From Pseudomonas sp. RIT-PI-q (GTDB lineage: Bacteria; Pseudomonadota; Gammaproteobacteria; Pseudomonadales; Pseudomonadaceae), in assembly GCF_001297125.1 (NCBI RefSeq), contig NZ_LHPC01000055.1, positions 1 through 64,000 on the forward strand: DNA of 64,000 nt, read 5' to 3'. Under the pieces are notes generated by a model. It saw nothing but the letters and a program-made list of their open reading frames with translations, was not told where the DNA came from and ran no database searches. A program made the translations under genes and the position numbers. Below are positions 9,542 through 17,974 of this stretch, piece after piece. The number at the start of each line of letters is the position of its first letter. Position 1 is the stretch's first letter.

Positions 9542-10866
9542 CTGGCGACGTTCTTGTGACCCAGCGTGGGTGCCAGGAACGCCATCGCCAGCAGGCACGC
9601 GGCGACCAGCAGGATGAAACCGCCATCCCAACCGAAGTAGTCCACCGTGTAGCCCATCAAGGCACTGGCCGCGACTGAACCACCCAGGTAACCGAACAGG
9701 CCAGTAAAGCCTGCCGCCGTCCCCGCCGCCTTCTTCGGCACCAGTTCCAGCGCTTGCAAGCCAACCAGCATCACCGGACCGTAGATCAGGAAGCCGATCG
9801 CGAACAGCGAGATCATGTCGATCATCGGGTTGCCGGGCGGGTTCAGCCAATACACGATCGTCGCGACGGTCACCAACGCCATGAACACCATACCGGTCAG
9901 GCCACGGTTGCCGCGGAAGACCTTGTCCGACATCCAGCCGCACAGCAACGTGCCCGGAATGCCTGCCCACTCATAAAGGAAATACGCCCACGACGTTTTG
10001 TCGAAGTCGAAGTGCTTGACCTCTTTGAGGTAGGTCGGCGCCCAGTCCAGGATGCCATAGCGCAGCAGGTAGACGAAGACGTTAGCCAGGGCGATGAACC
10101 AGAGCATTTTGTTGCGCAGCACGTATTTGACGAAGATGTCCTTGGCGCTGAATTCGTCTTCGTGGCTGGCGTCGTAGCCTTCCGGGTAATCGTTTTTGTA
10201 CTTCTCGATGGGCGGCAGGCCCGTCGATTGCGGTGTATCGCGCATCACAATGAAGGCAAATACGGCGACCAGCAGCGCCACGGCGGCCGGTACGTAGAAC
10301 TTGCTGTGCCAGTCGTTGAACCAGCCCATGCCGAGAATCGCCAACGGGCCGATCAAGCCTCCGCCGACGTTATGCGCGGTGTTCCACACCGACACCACAC
10401 CGCCGCGCTCTTTCTGCGACCACCAATGCACCATGGTTCGCCCGCTCGGCGGCCAGCCCATGCCTTGCGCCCAGCCGTTGATGAACAACAGGATGAACAT
10501 CATGGTCACGCTGGATGTCGCCCAAGGTGCGAAACCGAAAACGAACATCACCCCGGCGGAGACCACCAGGCCAAACGGCAGGAAGTAACGCGGGTTCGAG
10601 CGGTCGGACACAATGCCCATCAAAAACTTCGACAGGCCGTAGGCGATCGCAATCGCCGACATGGCCACGCCCAGCTGGCCTTTTGTATAGCCTTGGGCGA
10701 TCAGGTCAGGGAAGGCCAGGGTGAAGTTCTTGCGCAGCAGGTAGTAACCGGCATAGCCGATGAAAATCCCGGCGAAGATCTGCCAGCGAAGGCGTCGGTA
10801 GGTGCTGTCTATTTTTTCTTCAGGCAATGGAGCCTGATGTGCGGCAGGACGAAAGAAAGCAAACAT
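9514..10866 (-). CDS. glpT: sn-glycerol-3-phosphate transporter
   Basis: Inner-membrane antiporter that takes up glycerol-3-phosphate in exchange for phosphate. The 450-residue protein begins with the OPA-family pattern [20 protein letters not shown]; Arg in YYLLRKNF corresponds to the substrate-binding Arg45 of E. coli GlpT, and about twelve hydrophobic spans follow. Length is close to E. coli GlpT (452). A TGGAGC site precedes the ATG. A GlpR-type operator lies about 110 bases upstream of the start. It is also the usual entry route for fosfomycin. Its 3' end overlaps chaC. Confidence 0.95.
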   Translation of the reverse strand: MFAFFRPAAHQAPLPEEKIDSTYRRLRWQIFAGIFIGYAGYYLLRKNFTLAFPDLIAQGYTKGQLGVAMSAIAIAYGLSKFLMGIVSDRSNPRYFLPFGLVVSAGVMFVFGFAPWATSSVTMMFILLFINGWAQGMGWPPSGRTMVHWWSQKERGGVVSVWNTAHNVGGGLIGPLAILGMGWFNDWHSKFYVPAAVALLVAVFAFIVMRDTPQSTGLPPIEKYKNDYPEGYDASHEDEFSAKDIFVKYVLRNKMLWFIALANVFVYLLRYGILDWAPTYLKEVKHFDFDKTSWAYFLYEWAGIPGTLLCGWMSDKVFRGNRGLTGMVFMALVTVATIVYWLNPPGNPMIDMISLFAIGFLIYGPVMLVGLQALELVPKKAAGTAAGFTGLFGYLGGSVAASALMGYTVDYFGWDGGFILLVAACLLAMAFLAPTLGHKNVASQTREEALA

Positions 10867-11194
10867 TCAAGAGCTCCAGATTTCTTGTTTTGACTGCGGA
10901 TGCGAATGTTACAGTTTCGTTACCGAAAATAGCACCGGTTCGCATTGGCGAAACAGCGGAAACATTGGAGATCGCATGTTCTTTTACGAACATGTCGCTC
11001 AGGTATAAATGAAGGACGTTGTAGGAAGCATTACCTCTGTCGCTTTGACGCCCTTCGTCTGTCCGGAATAAGGCAGGGCTTTGGGAAATGTCCTTCGATT
11101 GAATGGGAAGTCGTGACGTTCTGTTTCAGGTCACCGCGCTTTAACCTTTGTGCGGGTGCCAGGGTTGGCATTGCAGTCGCGAAGGAGAGGGGTT
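10867..11194. promoter_or_regulatory. Divergent region between glpT and the TonB-domain gene
   Basis: Carries the GlpR-like operator at 10975-10994 and a half-match (AATGTT...TTTCG) at 10905-10918 nearer glpT. On the minus strand CTGTAACATT near 10905-10915 could serve as the glpT -10. Nothing else recognised. Confidence 0.5.
10975..10994. promoter_or_regulatory. GlpR-type operator
   Basis: Inverted repeat CATGTTC and GAACATG with a six-base centre. It fits the E. coli GlpR operator WATGTTCGWT-WWCGAACATW at nearly all fixed positions. It stands upstream of glpT, a classic target of the glycerol-3-phosphate-sensing repressor. Confidence 0.75.
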
Positions 11195-11809
11195 ATGCGG
11201 TGGTTAGCGTGTGTGCTGTTGCTGATGGTGTCGATGGATATCAGGGCGGGGGACGTGCTCCTGATACCTGAACATAATCCCAAGCCGATTTACCCCCGGG
11301 CGCTTTACAGGGCCGGGATAATCGGTGAGGTCCGGGTCGGGTTCACTGCCAATGCCGATGGTTCGGTCAGCAAAGTGAACATTTTGCAAAGCGACCATCC
11401 TGAACTGGCCGAAGCGTCCAGGGTCGCGATTGTACAGTGGCGATTCAAGCCGTGGGCGGTGGAGGGTGACACCCTTGCCGAACTGGACGTGGTTGCGCCC
11501 ATGAGCTTCCGGCTGGATCTGGACACGCCCATCCACACCAACCAATGGCTCAAAAAACTGCGATGCCGTGACATCAATGAGGCTCTGGCCGATTTCCCGG
11601 AGCACGCGTGGGTGGATACAGCGGTGTTTGATTACACCCGGGCTTATCTGTCGAACGTGTTTCATATCACTCAGTTGCCAGACGAGAAGCGTCTGGCGCT
11701 GATCGCCACGCTCAACAGGCGTGTGCCTACCATCGTCCGGCAATGCCGTCGCGGCCCCGTCCTCAAATACATGAGTTTGCTGCCGAAGGACATTCGCGAG
11801 TTGCTTTAG
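11195..11809 (+). CDS. TonB C-terminal domain protein
   Basis: A 204-residue exported protein. A short signal peptide (MRWLACVLLLMVSMDIRAG) is followed at about residues 30-100 by a TonB C-terminal domain: PKPIYPRALYRAGIIGEVRVGFTANADGSV and the closing WRFKPW. The remaining 100 residues match nothing I know. The long proline-rich linker that lets TonB span the periplasm is absent, so it is unlikely to drive outer-membrane receptors alone. ATG at 11195 has GAAGGAG. It ends at a shared terminator and has no operon partner. Confidence 0.75.
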   Translation: MRWLACVLLLMVSMDIRAGDVLLIPEHNPKPIYPRALYRAGIIGEVRVGFTANADGSVSKVNILQSDHPELAEASRVAIVQWRFKPWAVEGDTLAELDVVAPMSFRLDLDTPIHTNQWLKKLRCRDINEALADFPEHAWVDTAVFDYTRAYLSNVFHITQLPDEKRLALIATLNRRVPTIVRQCRRGPVLKYMSLLPKDIRELL

Positions 11810-11816
11810 TCCCGGC

Positions 11817-11854
11817 CAAAAAAAGCCCCCGATCCTGAGATCGGGGGCAATTTT
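11817..11854. terminator. Bidirectional intrinsic terminator
   Basis: GCCCCCGATC and GATCGGGGGC arms flanked by AAAAAA on the left and TTTT on the right; serves the TonB-domain gene and the opposing oxidoreductase gene. Confidence 0.88.
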
Positions 11855-11920
11855 ATGCGTCGCACAACACCCGTAGGAGCCAGGCTTGCCGGCGAAGGCG
11901 TCATCAGCCGCAGCGCAGGC

Positions 11921-12898
11921 TCAGCGAACCTGAACCACCACTTTCCCGACCGCTTTACGCTGGCCCAGATCATCAATGGCTTGCGCTGCATTGCTCAGCG
12001 GGTACACCTGCGACACCAGCGGCTTCAACTTGCCCTCGGCAAACCAGCCAAACAACTGCTGGAAGTTCGCCGCGTTGTCTTGCGGCTGGCGCTGGGCAAA
12101 CGAGCCCCAGAACACGCCAACCACTGCCGCGCCCTTGAGCAGGGCAAGGTTGACCGGCAGTTCCGGGATGCGTCCACTGGCGAAGCCAACCACCAGCAGA
12201 CGACCATTCCAGGCGATGGCGCGGATGGCCTGGTCGAACAGGTCGCCGCCCACCGGGTCGTAGATCACGTCGGCGCCTTGGCCATCGGTGAGGCGTTTGA
12301 TTTCATCCTTGAGGCTGGTTTCGCTGTAATTGATCAGCTCATCGGCGCCGGCCGCCTTGGCCACCGCGAGTTTTTCGGCGCTGCTGGCGGCGGCGATCAC
12401 GCGGGCGCCCATGGCTTTACCGATTTCCACCGCGGCCAGACCGACACCACCGGAGGCGCCCAGTACCAGCAAGGTTTCACCGGGCTGTAGATTGGCCCGT
12501 TGCTTGAGCGCATGCATCGAGGTGCCGTAGGTCATGCTGAAGGCGGCGGCGGTGTTGAAGTCCATGGACGGGGGGATCGGCAGCACGTTGTAGCCCGGCA
12601 CCGCGACCTGTTCGGCGAAGCTGCCCCAACCGGTCAGGGCCATGACCCGATCGCCGACTTTCAGGTGGCTGACCTTTTCGCCCACTGCACTGACCACACC
12701 GGCTGCTTCACCGCCAGGGGAAAACGGGAAGGGCGGCTTGAACTGGTATTTGCCCTCGATGATCAGCGTGTCCGGGAAATTCACCCCGGCGGCGTGCACG
12801 TCCAGCAGGATTTCATTCTTCTTCGCGACAGGACTGGCGACGTCTTCCAGCACCAGCGATTCGGCAGGGCCGAAGGCTTTGCACAGCACGGCTTTCAT
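11921..12898 (-). CDS. NADPH:quinone oxidoreductase-like protein (zinc-free MDR family)
   Basis: A 325-residue medium-chain dehydrogenase/reductase. It has the N-terminal GroES-like half (MKAVLCKAFGPAESL), the nucleotide motif LVLGASGGVGLAAVEIGKAMGA near residues 145-165 (shown in parts), and YDPVGG. The cysteines of zinc alcohol dehydrogenases are missing, as in QOR/zeta-crystallin enzymes. It probably reduces quinones or enoyl compounds with NADPH; substrate unknown. The ATG at 12898 has AAGGAA; the open frame extends to 12988 without a site. Divergent from the FliL-like gene. Confidence 0.88.
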   Translation of the reverse strand: MKAVLCKAFGPAESLVLEDVASPVAKKNEILLDVHAAGVNFPDTLIIEGKYQFKPPFPFSPGGEAAGVVSAVGEKVSHLKVGDRVMALTGWGSFAEQVAVPGYNVLPIPPSMDFNTAAAFSMTYGTSMHALKQRANLQPGETLLVLGASGGVGLAAVEIGKAMGARVIAAASSAEKLAVAKAAGADELINYSETSLKDEIKRLTDGQGADVIYDPVGGDLFDQAIRAIAWNGRLLVVGFASGRIPELPVNLALLKGAAVVGVFWGSFAQRQPQDNAANFQQLFGWFAEGKLKPLVSQVYPLSNAAQAIDDLGQRKAVGKVVVQVR

Positions 12899-13048
12899 CA
12901 GGGCTATTCCTTTGGGAGTGATGGCCGATAAGTGTAGGTGTGTGAATCGACGGGTCAACGAGCATGCCCCGCCCTGATAGTCAGCCATAAGCTTGTGCTA
13001 ACGCGGCGGGTCGTTATGCTAGGCCGCAAACCGGATAAGGAGCGAATT

Positions 13049-13456
13049 GTGAAAGCGTGGATCATGTTGTTGCTGGCCCTGTCTCTGCCCGTGGCAGCGA
13101 TGGCCGAAGAAGCCAAAGAAGGTTCGGCGCCGAAGGTCAATTACATCACCCTGAGCCCGCCGTTCGTGGGCAACTACGGGCTGGACGGCACGCCGAAGCT
13201 TAAGGTCTACAAGGCCGATGTGGCGTTGCGGGTGACCGGGGAAGAGGCGACCAAACTGGTCAAGGCCAACGAGCCGTTGATTCGTAATCAACTGGTGGCG
13301 CTGTTTGCCCAGCAGACGACCGAGACGATGAACAACGTCGAGGCCAAGGAGAAGCTGCGTCAGGAAGCCTTGAAGCAGGCCCAGCAAATCATGAACGACG
13401 AAACCGGTCAGCCGGTGGTTGAGGATTTGTTGTTCAACAACCTGATCATTCAATAA
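13049..13456 (+). CDS. FliL-like basal-body-associated protein
   Basis: A 135-residue protein starting at GTG, chosen because AAGGAG lies six bases before it. It has a signal or anchor sequence (MLLLALSLPVAAMAEE) and a FliL-type domain with YITLSPPFVGNYG, LKVYKADVALRV and the conserved closing NNLIIQ. True flagellar FliL sits in fli operons; this copy stands alone by ygfB-pepP genes, as in other Pseudomonas, so its role in motility is not shown. FliL proteins resemble stomatins and surround stator units. Confidence 0.82.
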   Translation: MKAWIMLLLALSLPVAAMAEEAKEGSAPKVNYITLSPPFVGNYGLDGTPKLKVYKADVALRVTGEEATKLVKANEPLIRNQLVALFAQQTTETMNNVEAKEKLRQEALKQAQQIMNDETGQPVVEDLLFNNLIIQ

Positions 13457-13480
13457 GTCATTCGCTGTTCCGGTGGGCCC

Positions 13481-13574
13481 TATCGCGGGCAAGCCCGCTC
13501 CCACAAGGATTTTTGGTGGAACACGATCATGTTTTTCACCGCAGAACTCTGTGGGAGCGGGCTTGCCCGCGATA
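13481..13574. repeat. REP doublet (G-type core)
   Basis: Inverted copies around GCGGGCAAGCCCGC in the gap after the FliL-like gene. Confidence 0.9.
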
Positions 13575-13598
13575 GCAATTTGAGAGGCGCCGCAATTC

Positions 13599-14051
13599 TT
13601 AGGGCTTGAGCGCGATCACCGCCGCCCACTGCTCCGCCGTAACCGGCATCACCGACAATCTCGAACCTTTCTGCACCAGCGGCATCTCCGCCAGCGCCGT
13701 CTGCTGTTTCAGGTAATCCAGTTTCAACACCCTGGAAAACGTCTCGACATGCGCGACATCGATCGCGCTCCAGGCGTTTTTCTCAGGGGTGGCCTTCGGA
13801 TCGAAGTAATGACCCTCAGGCTCCAGCGCCGTCGGGTCTGGATACGCGGCTTCGACAATCTTGCCGATCCCGGCAATTCCCGGCTCAGGGCAGCTGGAGT
13901 GATAAAAGAAAAACTCGTCACCGACCGCCATGGCCCGCAAAAAGTTACGCGCCTGATAGTTGCGAACCCCGTCCCAGCGCGCTTTGCCAAGCTTCTCAAG
14001 ACCGTTGATCGAGAGTTCCTCGGGCTCGGATTTCATCAGCCAATACGCCAT
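13599..14051 (-). CDS. EVE domain protein
   Basis: A 150-residue soluble protein that is almost entirely an EVE (PUA-like) domain. The start MAYWLMKSEPEE, the segment WDGVRNYQARNFLRAM and FFYHSSC are standard for the family (thymocyte nuclear protein 1 relatives). EVE domains bind modified bases in DNA or RNA; in bacteria some take part in tRNA- or defence-linked functions, while this stand-alone form is of unknown role. AAGGAG precedes the ATG. Single gene, no defence genes nearby. Confidence 0.88.
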   Translation of the reverse strand: MAYWLMKSEPEELSINGLEKLGKARWDGVRNYQARNFLRAMAVGDEFFFYHSSCPEPGIAGIGKIVEAAYPDPTALEPEGHYFDPKATPEKNAWSAIDVAHVETFSRVLKLDYLKQQTALAEMPLVQKGSRLSVMPVTAEQWAAVIALKP

Positions 14052-14247
14052 GGTTTTTGCTCCTTGCGGGGTGAGTGGGCAAGTTGTCGGTCAATTTTAT
14101 GACAAACCGACAGTCGGTTGACGCCAGCGTTTGCGTGTCGGTTCACGTTGTCGCAAAATGCCGGCCTTCTAAGCTTGACGCTGCTGCACGGCCTACAACG
14201 GAAACCGCTGCTGTCATCGTGTTGATGTGCCTTTGGGGGGGCAATCG

Positions 14248-14400
14248 ATGAAACGCAAACCGGATTTACTATGGATTTTGGTTATTTTGTTCGGCCTCGG
14301 CGTCGTGACCACCGGCTATGCCCAAAGCTTGTGGAACAACAAGACCGACGCACCGATCGAAATCGCCCAGCAACAACAGCCGACAGCCTTCAAGCGCTGA
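14248..14400 (+). CDS. Small predicted membrane protein (50 residues)
   Basis: A short reading frame beginning MKRKPDLLWILVILFG and ending QPTAFKR. Residues 7-24 form one hydrophobic span that could be a membrane anchor or signal peptide; the tail is Gln-rich and polar. A G-run (GGGGGG) lies six bases before the ATG as a possible ribosome site. Codon use looks like that of the neighbours. I do not know its function; it resembles small hypothetical proteins of Pseudomonas that I recall only in general terms. Confidence 0.6.
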   Translation: MKRKPDLLWILVILFGLGVVTTGYAQSLWNNKTDAPIEIAQQQQPTAFKR

Positions 14401-14434
14401 TCGGTCTTTTCGACGCCGCTGATTCCAGTGGCGT

Positions 14435-15040
14435 CTAGTCTGCGAAATACCACGCCTTGTCTGTCACCGTTCCTTGCAACGGCACGTCCCAGCTCGCCTG
14501 AGCCAATCGCTCGACCTTCTGACATTCATGGGCCAGCCCCAGCAACGTCGGCTTGCGCCAGTTTTTGCGCCGCGCCAGGTACGCCAGGCTCCGGTCATAG
14601 AAACCACCGCCCATGCCCAGGCGCCCGCCGACATCGTCAAACCCCACCAATGGCAGCAACACCAGATCCAGCGCCCAGACTTTGCGTTGCCGGGCGAGGT
14701 TGTGCACGGGTTCGAGAATACGAAAGCGATTGGGTTTGAGTTTTTCACCGGGGCGAATCCGCTGGAACACCATTTTGGTTCGCGGCCAGGCGCTGAGTAC
14801 CGGCAGATAGGTAGCCTTGCCCCGACGTTGAGCGGCACGCAGCAGCACGCGCGGATCGATTTCACCGTCGGTGGGTAGATAAAGAGAGATGTGTTTTGCG
14901 CGGCGGAACAGCGGTTGCTGGGCCAATTGCTTGTACAACCCGCGAGCGGCCTGGCGCTGCTGACTGGGTGTCAGTGCGCGGCGGGCCTTGCGCAGCATGC
15001 GTCGAAGTTGCGGGCGGGGTAGCAGCGCAGGTTCGGTCAT
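14435..15040 (-). CDS. 5-formyltetrahydrofolate cyclo-ligase
   Basis: Converts 5-formyl-THF to 5,10-methenyl-THF with ATP. The 201-residue product has the family features: N-terminal LRRMLRKARRALTP, LYLPTDGEIDP, and the ATP/folate-binding LPLVGFDDVGGRLGMGGGFYDRSL. I use the ATG at 15040 (MTEPALL); another ATG at 15067 is possible and neither has a strong ribosome site. It lies downstream of the 6S RNA gene on the same strand, the arrangement known for ygfA in E. coli, where read-through past 6S RNA feeds this gene. Confidence 0.92.
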   Translation of the reverse strand: MTEPALLPRPQLRRMLRKARRALTPSQQRQAARGLYKQLAQQPLFRRAKHISLYLPTDGEIDPRVLLRAAQRRGKATYLPVLSAWPRTKMVFQRIRPGEKLKPNRFRILEPVHNLARQRKVWALDLVLLPLVGFDDVGGRLGMGGGFYDRSLAYLARRKNWRKPTLLGLAHECQKVERLAQASWDVPLQGTVTDKAWYFAD

Positions 15041-15082
15041 GAATCGGGGCTCGCGGGTTGGGTACATAAAGCGTACCCGTAA

Positions 15083-15118
15083 AAAAGCCGATGCCGGTAT
15101 TTAAACCGGCATCGGACT
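15083..15118 (-). terminator. Terminator after 6S RNA
   Basis: On the minus strand CCGATGCCGG and CCGGCATCGG arms are followed by CTTTTTT. It lies just before the cyclo-ligase gene, so the gene depends on read-through or on another promoter. Confidence 0.85.
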
Positions 15119-15124
15119 GGAATC

Positions 15125-15301
15125 AGGCTCCCCGGATGAACCGCTGCTGACTTAGCCCTTGAACCCGAAAGTTCAAGGTGGAAGATGCAGTAGGCTTTAA
15201 GGCTTTCCGTCTAGCGGACATGCACACCAGCCCAACGTGCAACTTCCAGGGTAGTGCGAATCGGCTCAGGGACGTGGTCAACTGGCAAGCACCCCAGGGA
15301 G
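15125..15301 (-). ncRNA. ssrS: 6S RNA
   Basis: About 177 bases of regulatory RNA that binds sigma-70 RNA polymerase in stationary phase. The sequence follows Pseudomonas 6S RNA as I recall it: CCCTGAGCCGA in the 5' half, GGTGTGCATGTCCGC, GACGGAAAGCCTTAA, the hairpin CCTTGAACTTTCGGGTTCAAG and the 3' end GGGGAGCC. A -10 box TATACT lies at 15309-15314, placing the 5' end near 15301. Position between zapA and the cyclo-ligase gene is the conserved one. The ends are estimates within a few bases. Confidence 0.93.
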
Positions 15302-15333
15302 TGAAGCGAGTATACCCCAAGCCGTTTCACGTT

Positions 15334-15651
15334 TCAGCCCTTGGTGACGTCCGGATCGGTTGCGAGTACCAAATCGACCCGATCCAGCAGGTCGCGAACC
15401 TGCTCGCGAGTCGAGCCGCTGGCCTGTACATCCGGGCGTTCTTCCTTGTGCAGCAGGTCGTGGGTGATGTTCAGCGCGGCCATTACGGCGATGCGATCGG
15501 CACCGATGACTTTGCCGCTGCTGCGGATTTCGCGCATCTTGCCGTCCAGGTATCGGGCGGCGCTCACCAGATTGCTGCGCTCTTCCTGAGGGCAGATGAT
15601 CGAATATTCTTTGTCGAGGATCTGCACGGTTACGCTATTGCTTGAACTCAT
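15334..15651 (-). CDS. zapA: Cell division protein ZapA
   Basis: A 105-residue cytoplasmic protein that bundles FtsZ filaments at the division ring. The N-terminal half holds the typical VTVQILDKEYSIICP strand pattern and AARYLDGKMREIR; the C-terminal half is helical and forms the dimer coil. TGGAGC precedes the ATG, which overlaps the stop of the upstream coiled-coil gene by four bases. Standard length. Confidence 0.95.
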   Translation of the reverse strand: MSSSNSVTVQILDKEYSIICPQEERSNLVSAARYLDGKMREIRSSGKVIGADRIAVMAALNITHDLLHKEERPDVQASGSTREQVRDLLDRVDLVLATDPDVTKG

Positions 15652-15857
15652 GAGTCTTGCTCCAGGGCCTTGAGGCGCGAAATCATTGATTCGACCTTAC
15701 GCCGGGCGATTTCGTTCTTTTCAATGAGGTGAGCGCGTTCCTCGCGCCAGGTCTTTTCCTGAGCTAATAGGAGTCCGTTTTGACTCTTTAGTTGCTCGAC
15801 TCGGCTAATTAGCAGTTCGAGTCTGGCCATCAGCGCTTGCAGGTCGGTGTCTTCCAT
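15648..15857 (-). CDS. ZapB-like coiled-coil protein (TIGR02449 family)
   Basis: A 69-residue protein predicted to be one continuous coiled coil, with Leu and Ile at heptad spacing (LMARLELLISRVEQLKSQN, and KVESMISRLKALE at the end). It overlaps zapA by four bases and is read first, so both probably act at the division site, as ZapB does with ZapA. I start it at the ATG at 15857; the frame extends to 15944 through a REP doublet and that part is not real protein. Confidence 0.85.
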   Translation of the reverse strand: MEDTDLQALMARLELLISRVEQLKSQNGLLLAQEKTWREERAHLIEKNEIARRKVESMISRLKALEQDS

Positions 15858-15885
15858 TGTCTTCACTGTCTGATGGGTGTTGGAC

Positions 15886-15987
15886 TGTAGGAGCGAGCTT
15901 GCTCGCGATGAACCCGAGAATGCCGCGGGGTGCCAGGTGCCCAACGTTATCGTTGGTGACCATCGCGAGCAAGCTCGCTCCTACAGG
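15886..15987. repeat. REP doublet (A-type core)
   Basis: Inverted copies around GCGAGCTTGCTCGC, with the conserved spacer pattern GCCGCG ... AACGTTATCGTTGGTGACC. It lies between the divergent zapA operon and ygfB, hence inside their promoter region. Confidence 0.9.
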
Positions 15988-16051
15988 GGTAGTCGATGTA
16001 GGATACAAGGCCTTCATTCTAGACATAGCGCCGTCTGGCGCCTAGCTGCCC

Positions 16052-16612
16052 ATGCCCATTCAGAATTCTCCGTACCAAGCCTTCGCCACCCTGCTGACTT
16101 CCAGCGGTCATAACGTCTCGCCTGCCGAACTGCATGGCCTGTTGCTCGGCCGCAGTTGCGCCGGTGCCGGCTTCGATGCCGAAGGCTGGTTGATCGATGC
16201 CGCCGAGCTGCTCGAAAGCGAGCCGCAAGATAATGTCCGCAATGCCCTGATCGGCTTGCAGGAGATGGTCAAGGGTGAACTCACCGGCGACGACGTGACT
16301 GTCGTTCTGCTGCTGCCTACCGATGACGAGCCGCTGGCCGATCGTGCCGCCGCACTGGGCCAATGGTGCCAGGGTTTCCTCAGCGGTTTTGGCTTGAACT
16401 GCCGTGACAGCAGCATGCTCAGCACCGAGGCCACCGAAGTGCTGCAGGACCTGGCAGCCATCTCCCAGGTGCAAGACGCGCTGGAAGAGTCGGACGATGG
16501 CGAGAGCGACTACATGGAAGTCATGGAGTACCTGCGCGTCGCGCCGCTGCTGCTGTTCAGCGAAACCAGGAAGCCGGACGCGCCGGCTGCCGCCAAACCG
16601 TCGTTGCATTAA
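16052..16612 (+). CDS. ygfB: UPF0149 / YgfB family protein
   Basis: A 186-residue soluble helical protein. The signature [16 protein letters not shown] at about residues 25-40 and [13 protein letters not shown] near residue 110 identify the family. In P. aeruginosa YgfB is reported to dampen expression of the alternative cell-wall recycling amidase AmpDh3 and so affects beta-lactam resistance; whether this holds here is untested. First gene of a likely ygfB-pepP-ubiH-ubiI operon; 27 bases separate it from pepP. The ribosome site is weak. Confidence 0.9.
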   Translation: MPIQNSPYQAFATLLTSSGHNVSPAELHGLLLGRSCAGAGFDAEGWLIDAAELLESEPQDNVRNALIGLQEMVKGELTGDDVTVVLLLPTDDEPLADRAAALGQWCQGFLSGFGLNCRDSSMLSTEATEVLQDLAAISQVQDALEESDDGESDYMEVMEYLRVAPLLLFSETRKPDAPAAAKPSLH

Positions 16613-16639
16613 TCGCGTGCCAGGAAAAGCCATCTGCCC

Positions 16640-17974
16640 ATGATTCATATCCCGAAATCGGAATACAGCCGTCGCCGCAAGGCCTTGATGGCGCAGATGG
16701 AACCCAACAGCATCGCCATCCTGCCCGCCGCCGCGGTTGCCATCCGCAACCGTGACGTCGAGCACGTCTATCGTCAGGACAGTGACTTCCAGTACCTCAG
16801 CGGTTTTCCCGAGCCACAGGCCGTTATCGTGCTGATGCCCGGTCGCGAACATGGCGAATACCTGCTGTTCTGCCGTGAACGCAATGCCGAACGAGAGTTG
16901 TGGGACGGCCTGCGTGCTGGCCAGGAAGGCGCGATCCGCGACTTTGGCGCCGACGACGCGTTCCCCATCACCGACATCGACGACATCCTGCCGGGCCTGA
17001 TCGAGGGGCGCGACCGGGTGTATTCGGCCATGGGCAGCAACCCGGAATTCGACCGGCACCTGATGGACTGGATCAACGTGATCCGCTCCAAGGCACACCT
17101 TGGCGCCCAGCCACCGAACGAATTCGTTGCCCTGGATCATCTGCTTCACGACATGCGCCTGTATAAATCGGCGGCAGAAGTGAAGGTGATGCGCGAGGCC
17201 GCGCGGATTTCCGCCCAGGCGCATATCCGCGCAATGCAGGCCAGCCGCGCCGGACTGCATGAGTTCAGCCTCGAAGCCGAGCTCGACTACGAGTTCCGCC
17301 GGGGCGGGGCGAAGATGCCGGCCTACGGCTCGATTGTCGCGTCGGGGCGCAACAGCTGCATCCTGCATTACCAGCAGAATGACGCGCTGCTCAAGGATGG
17401 TGATCTGGTGTTGATCGACGCCGGTTGCGAGATTGACTGCTACGCCAGTGACATCACCCGAACCTGGCCGGTCAACGGCAAGTATTCTGCGGAACAGAAG
17501 GCGATCTACGAGTTGGTGCTGGCGTCGCAAGAAGCCGCATTTGCCGAAATCGCCCCGAACAAGCACTGGAACCAGGCGCACGAAGCCACGGTTCGAGTGA
17601 TTACGAGCGGTCTGGTGAAGCTGGGTTTGTTGCAGGGCGACGTCGACGAGTTGATCGCCAGCGAAGCCTACAAAGTGTTTTACATGCACCGCGCCGGCCA
17701 CTGGCTGGGGATGGATGTGCATGACGTCGGCGAGTACAAGGTCGGCGGCGAATGGCGGGTGCTGGAAGTCGGCATGGCGCTGACCGTGGAGCCGGGCATC
17801 TACATCGCCCCGGACAACCAGAGCGTGGCGAAGAAATGGCGCGGCATTGGCGTACGCATCGAGGACGACGTAGTGGTGACCAAAACCGGCTGTGAAATAT
17901 TGACCAAAGGCGTGCCGAAAACGGTCGTCGAGATCGAGGCCTTGATGGCCGCTGCACGGACTCAAGCGGCATGA
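16640..17974 (+). CDS. pepP: Xaa-Pro aminopeptidase P
   Basis: Manganese aminopeptidase that removes N-terminal residues next to proline. The 444-residue length matches E. coli PepP (441). An N-terminal creatinase-like domain is followed by the pita-bread catalytic domain whose metal ligands are visible: Asp in LIDAGCEIDCYASDITR (two Asp), His in HRAGHWLGMDVHD, Glu in VEPGIYI and Glu in RIEDDVVV. Its stop overlaps the ubiH start by four bases (ATGA). The pepP-ubiH link is conserved in gammaproteobacteria without a known functional reason. Confidence 0.97.
   Translation: MIHIPKSEYSRRRKALMAQMEPNSIAILPAAAVAIRNRDVEHVYRQDSDFQYLSGFPEPQAVIVLMPGREHGEYLLFCRERNAERELWDGLRAGQEGAIRDFGADDAFPITDIDDILPGLIEGRDRVYSAMGSNPEFDRHLMDWINVIRSKAHLGAQPPNEFVALDHLLHDMRLYKSAAEVKVMREAARISAQAHIRAMQASRAGLHEFSLEAELDYEFRRGGAKMPAYGSIVASGRNSCILHYQQNDALLKDGDLVLIDAGCEIDCYASDITRTWPVNGKYSAEQKAIYELVLASQEAAFAEIAPNKHWNQAHEATVRVITSGLVKLGLLQGDVDELIASEAYKVFYMHRAGHWLGMDVHDVGEYKVGGEWRVLEVGMALTVEPGIYIAPDNQSVAKKWRGIGVRIEDDVVVTKTGCEILTKGVPKTVVEIEALMAAARTQAA

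Noticed and set aside
16019-17965. Open frame of 648 codons antisense to ygfB and pepP
   Set aside because: Spans two well-supported genes on the other strand and has shadow-type composition.
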